From assembly GCA_022661535.1 (NCBI GenBank), contig JAKULF010000011.1, forward strand, positions 682,001 through 746,000: DNA of 64,000 bases, read 5' to 3'. The stretch is from Eutypa lata. Its lineage: Eukaryota > Ascomycota > Sordariomycetes > Xylariales > Diatrypaceae. Shown piece after piece: positions 33,767 to 43,740 of this stretch (position 1 is its first letter; every line of letters starts with the position of its first letter). The position numbers and the translations under genes were made by a program. A model generated the notes under the pieces. That model had not been told where the DNA came from. It worked only from the letters and a program-made list of their open reading frames with translations, and searched no databases.

Positions 33767-35658
33767 TCATTCATATTGCGATACGTGTAGTTCAGGACTC
33801 GCGAAGAATCTAAGATCTGCATCTAGCTTCGCCTGAACCCAAAGAGGCCACTGATTGTACTGCAGGTGCTCGGCATCGATCTGGCGGTTCAGGTATCTCA
33901 GCCACCTCGTGATTCCCGTGTCCGAGTCGCCGCCGCCGCCGCCTCTGCCCTGAGCGCTTGGGTTTACGCCGTGCTCCGCGTCCGTGATGGTCACCATGAT
34001 CTTCTTCAGGGCGATCCAGTGTGTCGACAGGAGGAGACACACCTGGTTCTCCGGGTCGATGAGGTGGGCGAAGCTCTTGTGGGGGATCTGCATCTGTGAC
34101 AACGCTGCGGGTTAATAACAACTCTTTTGGGAAAGTAGAGGACATGCAGAAGTTTAGCACGGCTATAGATATCGGGGCTCCAGGAAAATAGAGGGGAAAG
34201 CAGTTGTTTGTGAACAGCGAACAGCGAGAAAGGGGGGTTTTAAGCCCCAAGACGAATACTCACCCACCACCCGTAATGCTTGCTGAGTGCTTGGTATGCT
34301 AGTATCCTGTAGGTAAGTGTCCACATTCCAACATATATATATCTAGACCATAGGATAATCTACATACCTTGAAATGAATTGACGTAAAGTGTCCGCGTCC
34401 ATTCCTTCAGGTGCTGATGATACTCCACCTCCACCTGGTGTTGGCAAAGAGGTTCTAGGGCATCAATAGCCACGACGGCCATATCGGTCCACCCGCCCGG
34501 GATGAGCGGGAGGGTCTCCATCAGGGGCCTCAGGAGCGCCTGCTGGTCCTCGCCCACCCACCTCCGGAAGATGAAAGTGCAGCCCTTGCAGTACATCTGG
34601 ATGGCGACGAGGACGACGCCGCGGCAGAACGTCATGAACTCCGCCATGCCGTCGTCCATGCACACGGACTGGAACGTGAGCGCGAAGCAGGCCGCCATCA
34701 GCGCGTTGCCCTCCTCGAACGTGCTCGTCGTCGTCATCGACTTCGGCACCTCCGCCAGCGACTTCTTGATCGCCTGGATCGCCTTGACCCGGTGCGCCAT
34801 CGCGGACGTCACTAGGCTCGGGTCTTGGCTCCGCATGAGGTCCGACGCCGCGAGGCCGAGGATCGCGTGCATGAGGTACTCGTGCTGTTGTGAGGACCTT
34901 GATTTAGCCTCTGAGTTTTTCTTCTTTCTTCATGCACGTGTGTGCCATATTGTTATATCTACTACGGCCAGGGGTAAATTATACGTACATTCTGAGAAAG
35001 ACAGGGAACTTCGTGAGACCATATGCTCTCGTTGCCTAGAGGGTGACGGGGTAGGCATGTCATCAGGAAGTGCTGGAAGAAGCGCATGTCCTGGAGTGTG
35101 AAAAGGGGGATCTGGTGTTGAGGCTTTCGATTCGTTGTTTGTTAGTATAGGTATATGTGACTTGTTGGCAGTAGGAACTGGTGGCGCAACGTACTTGGTG
35201 GACAACCTGAGGGCCTGCCGGGTATTCACATTGCAAGCCCGTCTTTACGCAGTGGCCGCACGCGGGCCGTGTTTCTTGACACTGATGGTATAGTTAGCCC
35301 GAGTTGAGTCTTCAGTCGCCATCTTCCGCGGTTCTTGCACCTTGATCCGCCTCCTCTTGCAGTTGAAGCACCCACGGCGGCTTTTCAAGTGACCGCGCCG
35401 TTCTAGTTTCTGTTTATGGCTGAGATTGTTATTCTCTGTGGCCCTGGATGGTATTATTGGGGTGGAGGAGCCGGCGGCAACGATGGGATCATTGAAGGAA
35501 GAGACTGAAGTTGACGAAACCTCTCCATGAAAGTAAGAAGTGCTCCCTCCCTGGAGGTATGGCGCATAGTCAAATGTCGCGTCGTCATTAACATCATTTA
35601 GAGCTACGAGGGGTAGATCTGTAAGCTGGTTCAGCTGGTTCATGTCCATGGAATCCAT
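33767..35658 (-). CDS. Zn2Cys6 fungal transcription factor
   Basis: Six exons on the minus strand: 35658-35341, 35281-35195, 35111-34989, 34884-34368, 34298-34264, 34093-33767, giving 468 residues. The start is the first ATG in frame (MDSMDMNQLNQL). The zinc binuclear cluster, residues about 97-126, is split by intron 1 and reads CFNCKRRRIK then CQETRPACGHCVKTGLQC, matching C-x2-C-x6-C-x6-C-x2-C-x6-C. The downstream region (LQDMRFFQHFL ... HEYLMHAILGLAASDL ... KHYGWWMQIPHKSF) is the helical fungal-specific regulator domain, resembling sterol-regulator (Upc2-like) family members. Two splice choices were set by frame: the acceptor at 34299 (ACTAG), because the earlier CACAG gives an in-frame stop, and that at 34094 (CACAG), because an upstream GCAG shifts frame. 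It probably binds CGG-containing sites; targets are unknown. Confidence 0.88.
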
Positions 35659-37318
35659 AATGATGATAACCCCATGTCCAAGTTTGGGTTGGGAGTTCAA
35701 TAGATTTTATTTATCCAATTATGAAGAGTAAAATGGCAGAATATTCAAGTTTCGGTTCTCGAACTCATCTGGAACTCCTAGTTATGCTCTTTAACTTCTT
35801 CAGTGGAATGTAAGTGCTTGCTCGTAGCCTCAAACGAGTGAGACTCTTAAAGTCTTGGTAATCACGTGTCAGTCGATCGTGGCAGTGTTTCTCAGTTCTG
35901 AACCAGGGGCTGAAAAAGGGACACCACTCATTGGTCTACGCTACGTTGTCAGTTGGGGGTGCTGTTAGGCTCACAGCACACATCGCCCAGCCATCGACGA
36001 GCAGTCACATTATATTTTAATGAAAACAGATCCTGATGTGTTCAGCTCAGCCTATATTATGTGGATGATGCAATTGGTAGATCTCATGCTACTTATGCAG
36101 CAGTAGCATCGAGACAGCATTGCATTCAGTCAATTGATGACTTAGCAGAGCTGCGACTGTGTGTGGTAAACTACCTAAAAGGTTCTTTGGAACGGGTAAT
36201 CTGTTACGCCGGCTTCTAGAACAGTGCCCAGGTGCATCTCAACTCCAGTTACATCCAAAATAGTTATCCAGCAAGACTGGCATTTTCCCACAAGGGAATA
36301 ATGTAGGAAGTAAAGCGAACATAATAAAGCTGTGAAGATAACGTAAACAACGTCGATTGAAACCCCTTCGTAGGTAGGAAGGTGGGTAAAATAGCTCGGA
36401 AAATTATCGTTATGTAATGTTCATCTTATCGTCAAGAGCACTGCGTCGTGGCTGATGATCAGGAACTTCTTAGTGTCCATAGGGTATACCCTCGCTATCA
36501 ACTCTGATAAAACATTTTTGCTTCTGAAAGACACCGAGTTGAATGTGTTGAGCAGGTTAAGACGGCAAACATCTGTTGGGATAGGGCGAGGCTTCTACAA
36601 ACGAGGGGGATAGCCTTTACTAAGAGAACATACTCCTAAACTACTGGAGTAATTACGGGCTGCCGATCTCGTCAACGTGTGCCTGTTAATTATCAGGGAG
36701 AATTTTAGGTTGAGCTAGGATTTCTCTATATAAAACATAGTAGGAAGAAAGGGATGGTTGCTCAACGTTGACAGAAAGACGCAAGTCATTGCTACCAATT
36801 GACAGACCCGGGATCGATGGAGGCCCAATCGCAAGGACCACCACAAGCAGACTATAAGTTTGAACCTTTGATTGACTCGACTGGAAGCTTCTTGAATGAG
36901 ATTCATATAAGATTATATAGGCAGGTATCCGCAGGAGGTTGGACAGCATATTCGGTTTCGACTTTATTAAACGGGGCAGACAACTGATTGACTACCTTGC
37001 ATTGTTTATTAGTCCAGACCGGAAAAACCAAATACTTACTGAGAAAACCGAGAAAAAGGCAATGGTCGATCACTCATTTTAGTAATTTACTCTATTCCAA
37101 TGGCAGGGAGAACCCCCCAAATTGGTGAGTGAGTGTTCTATGGATCCGGCAATGCACGGTGCCCTCCGCATCTCTAGAAGCACTAGGTCCTAGTTATATC
37201 TAGTACCTTTCTCATTGCCTAGTGGAGGTTGGGTTGAAGCTTGAAATACCGCATTTTGATTTAGTAGTGATGGTGTTGTAGGGCCGGTGACCTGTTCAAT
37301 AGAATATACATAAGAAAG

Positions 37319-37325
<7 letters not shown>

Positions 37326-37360
<35 letters not shown>
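37326..37360. repeat. (GA)17 microsatellite
   Basis: Uninterrupted GA run in the gene desert, able to form triplex or GAGA-factor-like sites. Confidence 0.9.
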
Positions 37361-37362
<2 letters not shown>

Positions 37363-38508
37363 GCAATCCTCATCTTAGATTATGGCAAAGAGAGGGCTTT
37401 GGTTGGCTGGAGATCGCTGTGAAGTAGTTAGTATGCGGTAATATTTCACGTCGAGGTCTCAATGTTGCATTCACGTTGACGACCCAATCCTGGCAACAAC
37501 AGGACACCATCATCGTCGTCGACTATGAGTCGTTACGCGTCCGGTGGATACAGATCTATCAACATGATCCTAGCCTCGCGGCTGCCTCGGAGCCGCAGCA
37601 AGGCGACTACCTACCTTCATGGACTAGCGATCGCGGACGCTATCATTCTCAGACGACACATCGATCGTATTTCTCTTGTTGCCGACCCGCCTCCTATTTC
37701 TGTTCGGGAAGGGGGTGATTCCTGAATCGATTGACATCCGACGACCAGAAGCTACCTACTGTGCGTAGGTACGACCTCGTAGATGACTGATCAGTGGAGG
37801 AGTTATTTAGTTAATCCGATGACAGCAGGCTTTTTCGAAGATCCGTGCCTTGGATACGGGCTTGGAGCAACTAGCTGGAATCAAGCTTTTCCCCGACCTA
37901 CCGTTGTGGTAGGAGAGTCTGTCGATCACCAGCCTCTGCCCACACACTATCGTTCTACTACTGTCACTTGTCTACCGAGCAGCCCTAGGTAAGGTACGGG
38001 ATTTACGGGGCGATCGAATCCAACAAAATAAATCCCTGAATGTTCTATGGGCCAATCGGAAGGCCGAGACGGGATGGTACGAAGAGGCCCTGGCTTTATT
38101 GGCGGGCTCTGTGGCGCTCGCGGCTGGCCGGAAACAATACATAAATATAACTAGAGTAAAGAACCCCGTGGGTTTCGTCCCAAGCACCGGTTTGTGGTTC
38201 TCATAAACCCTACTAGGCTAGCGACCGTTCGCTCAGGGCTGGATCTTGCGAGGCCTGCTTTGCACACATTCCCAGCCGCCAGTCGTCTGATATTACGTTG
38301 CTACTATTCGTAAGTACATAATAGTTAACGCGGTTATTATGTAGCAAAAACGTAAAAGTACAGATTGATAAATCTAGATGATTCCGTTGGCGGGTATCGT
38401 TCAAAGCCACCCCACCCGACTGCATGGGCTAGGGTTAGCAGCTCGCTCTCCTGAAACAGCCATCCTTCGTTGGTTCATGTTGGTGGCGCGCGGCATCGAA
38501 GGCTTGGT

Positions 38509-38538
38509 TAGGTAGGTAGGTAGGTAGGTAGGTAGGTA
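38509..38538. repeat. (TAGG)7 microsatellite
   Basis: The longest uninterrupted TAGG run in the window, followed by TATG-type variants. Confidence 0.9.
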
Positions 38539-40328
38539 TGTATGTAGGTATGTTGTAGCCATTCGGGATTTGAGAACAGACCAACAAGTTAGTTAAGTGT
38601 GTGTGGCCCGAGAAGGAAAAAGAGAAGGAAAAAAAAATCTCTGAGAGACTATTAAGCTTGGCTGGATTGGTGGTGAAATGGATTTGTGGCGTTCGGGGAC
38701 GTGCCAACTTGACAAGCCCCGAATTCTTATTATTACATGCAGTTGGCCGGCCGTTTCTTTTGTTTTTGAGGGATGCAGATATGACGATGGACAGCACACG
38801 AATTATTCTTAATTGAGACAATGATCAACGCTTACTGTCCATCCACATGTGTAAGCAAGTAGGTATGAGATAGATATGTATGTATGTTAGGGCTAGGGAA
38901 GTCCGAATGGGCCCGTCTGATCTGATAGGATGGCGGGATGGAATGAAATACTACTACAATAGTTACGTAGGTTCCCGGCGTGTATGTGTGTCTCTCCTCT
39001 CCTGAGCTTTCGGTCTTTCTTTTTCCTCTCTTTTCCTAAAATTTTCTTTTTGGTGCTGAACTGTCAGACTTGCTGCACTCACTGGGCTTCTTCTTGTCAG
39101 CGCCGGGCGAGCGCTTATTTAACGTTATGCGGTTAAGTTAGCGGGGCTCGCAGGCTCGTACCTGCATGCTCCACAAATGCAACCAAGCCAGCGGGAGAGA
39201 GACCGGTTTAATAGTGCACTTTTGCAGGTCTTGCACTACCCTGTAGTCGAATAAGGAGAGAGAGCCGGACAGTAGCTGTGCCTCCAGGCCTCTTATTACA
39301 CCTTACACGTGTACGTTGGTTTGCTACGTACGAAGTATGTACATAGTTACCTACCTAACCTACTTGTGTGGTTTGTCCCTCTGCCACGCGCTCAATTCCA
39401 ACCCCCCCTTTGTACGTTACGTAGCTATGGAGGTACATACATAGGTAGGTAACCGCTAACTAGTAATATGAATGTGAATTGTGTTTGGCGGGAAATTGAA
39501 TGGATCCTATGGCTGTTCGTGATAGAGGGTTGAAATGAAAGGTTAGGGGAGGCTTGCTAGGTGTATACGAGCAGATAATATTATATACGCCGCAAGGAAG
39601 TTGATTAATGACGGTATGTCATTAAAGGGGCAGAGCCGATCCTTTCGCCATGACCGCGGATATCTGACGCATCTACGTACATAAAAATAAAATGCCACAT
39701 AGAGTAGGGATATACGTATAGATACCTACCCAATAATAATAACAATAAGTAAGTAACCTACATTATTTAGGAATGCATGTTGACATACATAAATGTATGA
39801 TTGCTAATGGCTTTCCATATCTGGTTACCTTGGGTAGGCATGTAGCTGTTACTCTAGATAGGCCTTGTAGAACCTCCAAGAGGTGCTTTTGCAGTCTTGA
39901 AATATGAAGCTCAAATTGCGTGTAATACCTACAGCCTGATGAAGCCCGCAAACATGCATACGTAGTAGGCACACACGTAAGACCAGACCGGATGCTAGGC
40001 CATTATTTATCGGCACATGAAGCTTCTACATGTGAGCTTATGATATGTAGGTAACTATGTGGTATGCTATGTAAAGTAGGTACGTAGTATAACGCAAATG
40101 CATACCAGCAGTGTCCCTGCGTCCTGACAATAGCCTACTACTCGCCAGCAAAACCAGCTTCTAGAGCGCCTCTAACCCCTGTGGCTTTCTCGTCCCGATC
40201 CAACCAATCTAGAACAGTAAACGCGCCCGAGACGGATGGTGGGGCTTCTCAGGTACCAAGCACTAAATTACCCCTGCATTAGACATGGATTTCGTCTCCC
40301 CCGATCGTCATCAGCCCGCATCCGACAT

Positions 40329-40355
40329 CCCATAGCCCATAGCCCATAGCCCATG
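40329..40355. repeat. CCCATAG heptamer tandem (3 copies plus partial)
   Basis: Three perfect CCCATAG units and a partial fourth, about 600 bp upstream of the GH128 start codon. Confidence 0.8.
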
Positions 40356-40948
40356 CAGCCACGTTCGTTTGCTCCCCCCACCACCCTCTCTTATAAGGCT
40401 TTCCTCCCACAAAAACCCTACACCCGTGCACACTCTTTTTTTCCCTACCCGTTTCGGTCATTCATTAGAAATCGTCGTTGCCCCCGATTTCATTGCCCTT
40501 CATTTCTTTGCATTAAGGTCGCCAGCTTCGATCTAGTGAAAATTCGTTCATTCTTAAACTATCATCATCTTGGTTTGGCCTGCCCTCGTGTTGCCCTGGT
40601 ACGATATCTCACCGCTCAGATTGTCATCCACACATCAGCACCACTCCTATAAACCAACAGGAACGCACTCCTCTCTTGGCGTCTTCGACAGACCGCACAG
40701 ACTTATAGACTACTAGTCTGTATATCAAATCTTACGCAGGGCGTATCCCATTCATTCATCACTCCCGTGACAATATCTATTGTTACGTCCCTCGTCCCTC
40801 CTTTCACCGATTGCTGGCACCACACGCTCTTTCGGCAACAAAAATACAAAAGACGACGAACTCGAGAAGTCAAATCTCGAATTCAAAGACCACACTTAAC
40901 TTGATAGCAGCATTCCACCTCGCGGAAGAAGTTAAAAAATCATTCAAG

Positions 40949-42223
40949 ATGTTCACTAAAGTAGGTGTTCTGGCGCTCTGCGCTGCGGCATCTTTCAATG
41001 GAGCTACAGCTGCCCACCATCGTCATCGCCACCCGAAGAGAGATGTCGTCTATGCCGAGACCGATGTTGTTGTCGTCACCGAATACGAGACGCATACCGT
41101 TTATGCGGGTGAAGAGCCGACGGTTTCAGCTGCATCTGTACCAACATCTGTCCAGGAAGCCGAAAAGGCCACCTCGACGCCGCAGGTGCAAAACACTCCC
41201 GTCGTGGTTCCCACAACGACCGAGGCCGCTCCTGCCCCGACGACCCCAACAACTCTCGCCACGTTGGTGAAGCCTTCGGCGGTCGACATCCCTATTGTTA
41301 GCCAGGCTGCCGCTGAATTAGAAACCATTGCTGCTGCCCCTACCGTCGTAGAGACTACTACTTCTGCCCCAGCCCCCGCTGCTGTAGAGACTACTTCTGC
41401 TGCTCCTGTCGCTGTAGAGGCGACTACTGCTGCCCCTGCCATTGTAACATCTTCTTCGGCTCCCGCCACTACCAGCGCCGCTACATCCTCGACCAGTGGT
41501 AGCAAGCGAGGTGCTGCGTACAACGATGTCAACATGTTGGAGGCTCTCCTGGGGAAGACAAATGCGATTTCTTGGGTTTACAACTGGGGTTACGATGCTG
41601 GAGACTTGAACGTTGACGTACCCTATTATCCTACTATGTGGGGAGAGAAGTTCGCCGCGGACTGGCCAGCCGCTGCTGAAGCGGCTATCGCCAAGGGTAC
41701 GGAGGTTATGTTCAGCTTCAACGAGCCTGATAACGCTGGCCAAGCCAACATGGCTGCTACGTACGCAGCTGCTAAGCACCAGGAGTGGATGAACCCCTAT
41801 GCTGGCCAAGCTCGGATCGGTGCCCCTGCTATTAGCTCGAGCGAGAATGCGGACCAGGGTATCGACTGGCTCAACCAGTTCTTCGATGCTTGTGATGGAA
41901 AGTGCCAGGTTGATTTCTGCAATGCTCATTGGTACGGACCTGGTGGCGACTCGGGAGCCGAGTTATTCCTGGACCATCTCAAGGCCGTCCGCGACGTTGA
42001 GGGCTGCCAAGGAAAATCCGTCTGGGTCACCGAATTTATGCCCGAAGGTAGCGATTCGGACAATGAGACGTTTTTGAAGAAGATCACTGAATCTCTGGAG
42101 AGTTCCGACTTCGACTTCGTTGAGAAATACTCCTACTTCATGGTTGGTGTAGGCGCCAGCTACCTCATGAGCTCGGAGACGGAACTCAACGCTCTGGGCA
42201 ATATCTATGCCAACGTGAGCTAG
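40949..42223 (+). CDS. GH128 endo-beta-1,3-glucanase, secreted, with Ser/Thr/Pro-rich linker
   Basis: Single exon, 424 residues, starting at MFTKVGVLALCAAASFNGATA (signal peptide, with a cut probably near residue 21). A Kex2-type KR site lies at about residue 31. Residues 60-190 form a linker of repeated Thr/Ala/Val/Pro units such as VETTSAAPVAVEATT, likely O-glycosylated. The catalytic domain (residues about 195-424) starts at GAAYNDVNMLEALL and carries FSFNEPDNAG (acid/base Glu259) and SVWVTEFMPEG (nucleophile Glu362), the two signature motifs of GH128 (Agl/Asl1-like). The extra in-frame codons upstream are rejected because the signal peptide starts cleanly at this ATG. It would cut beta-1,3-glucan in the wall, alongside Rho1-controlled glucan synthesis, though the two genes need not be co-regulated. 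Confidence 0.92.
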   Translation: MFTKVGVLALCAAASFNGATAAHHRHRHPKRDVVYAETDVVVVTEYETHTVYAGEEPTVSAASVPTSVQEAEKATSTPQVQNTPVVVPTTTEAAPAPTTPTTLATLVKPSAVDIPIVSQAAAELETIAAAPTVVETTTSAPAPAAVETTSAAPVAVEATTAAPAIVTSSSAPATTSAATSSTSGSKRGAAYNDVNMLEALLGKTNAISWVYNWGYDAGDLNVDVPYYPTMWGEKFAADWPAAAEAAIAKGTEVMFSFNEPDNAGQANMAATYAAAKHQEWMNPYAGQARIGAPAISSSENADQGIDWLNQFFDACDGKCQVDFCNAHWYGPGGDSGAELFLDHLKAVRDVEGCQGKSVWVTEFMPEGSDSDNETFLKKITESLESSDFDFVEKYSYFMVGVGASYLMSSETELNALGNIYANVS

Positions 42224-43740
42224 AGCGTATACGTGCCTCGGAATGGACGTAGTGGCGTTGGGCTTTCTTTGTAAACGTGGGTTGGCGGGGTCATCATTTT
42301 GGCATTGTGGTGGATTTTGAGAAAAGCGCATACCTTTTTATTTTTCTGTGTACATACTTATGAGTCCCTTTCATGGGATCGGGTTGATTTTTGGGTCATA
42401 GCCTCCTAGGATATTTCCCACTGTTCTGGGTAGATATCAGAAACAAAATACCGAGGACTCTCGGCGTCATGAGTGGATATATGAGCCACAATCAACAATG
42501 AAACGCATCAGCGATTGATGAGTACATATTCGTCCAGTAGTAGCAATCCTTTTATCATGTGAAGTTGTGTGCCGCTAGTGTTAGTATTGAGGCTGAACTG
42601 TATGAATAGGTATTGATTGACCGGTATGATTGGCTCTGGTAATTATCCAGGAATTAGTTGAATGAACATGTCGCGAGGCAATGATCGACATGGAACTTTG
42701 GCAATGCTTCTGGATGTCAATCAATAAGGTATATGGTCATATGGTATGGACTAGTTACAGCAGCTAAGAGCACGTTGCAAGAATGGAGTAGACCGAAATA
42801 GATGTCTCATCGTTTGAATTGTCCGAGGTTGTTGTAATTGAGTGAGGTATGTAGGAAGTAATCTTCAAGTTCTGACGTTACCTAACGATGATACTCTAAC
42901 CCCATAGTGGATCACGCCTTTTCTCATACAATACAATACAACAGGTACTACAGCAAGGGTCGTAAATGGTCTAGCGGCAGCTGACAGCCAAGAAGAACCA
43001 CATGTAGCTCTTTCCCACCCAAATCTGTTCATCAAGACCAGGCAGCGAAATAAAACCCCGGCAAACTCGAGAGAAACCTCAAGTAGGTAGCGATGACTGC
43101 GAGACAACCTTACAGTTGCGATCCTTCGATAATGTGGCAGCCTGCGCTTGTTATGATATGCGTTATGACATGGTAGAATTGACCAAGTGGTCTTATTTTT
43201 ATTTATAAACAGAGAGTACTTAAGTTATGTAGTTTGTTACTTTTTATATATACTGCATCTGCCTTCCTATTCTTAAAACCCTTTAATACTCGATCTTGTT
43301 TTCTCTTAGTAGTACACAGCTAAGAGAAGGACCACCACACAGCCTTACAGCTCGCCTAGCCCCGCAACCATCATTGGCCGGATTCCGGGCTGTGCAACCA
43401 ATAAGCCGCCATCCGCCCACCTCCTTACCCAGGCCATTTCATGCGCTGCCAGTGTGCTCATAATCCTTTTTCTCTCTCTTTGCATTTGCATTATATTCGG
43501 TGTTCTCTCTCTTGTGCTAGCAGATGTTAGGCAGACCCATGATATTTGTTGCATCTTGCTAACCCGAATTGCGCGAAAGAGAGAGAGAGAGAGAAAAAAA
43601 AAAGTGTATAAAGTGGTTGGGTATATAGTGGGGTTGATATATACTTACTCGATAAGGTCGTCGACCCCTCGAAAGGTTCGGTCGATGAAACGAGAAAAGG
43701 GCTTTAAAAAGAAAAATAACGAAAATTGCACGGACACACG
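42224..43740. other. Spacer before the Hsp70-like gene
   Basis: 3' region of GH128 and the promoter and leader of the Hsp70-like gene. A (GA)n then A-run lies near 43579-43602, and a TTTTATATATA stretch near 43241-43251. No gene is supported. Confidence 0.55.

Larger units (their letters stand above)
35659..40948. other. Gene desert (5.3 kb)
   Basis: No gene is supported over 5.3 kb. It holds a (GA)17 tract at 37326-37360, a (TAGG)n tract at 38509-38538, CCCATAG heptamers at 40329-40349 and pyrimidine-rich sequence from about 40380, probably the long leader of the GH128 gene. Open frames near 36799-36987, 37476-37725 and 38435-38821 lack protein character. A long noncoding transcript is possible but nothing shows it. 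Confidence 0.5.

Noticed and set aside
41101..41929. Minus-strand frames of 144 and 203 codons opposite GH128
   Set aside because: They arise from the Thr/Ala/Val repeat linker and catalytic codons read backward.
43454..43740. Plus-strand frame just before the Hsp70-like start
   Set aside because: It consists of leader sequence with GA and A runs; the family start lies at 43741.
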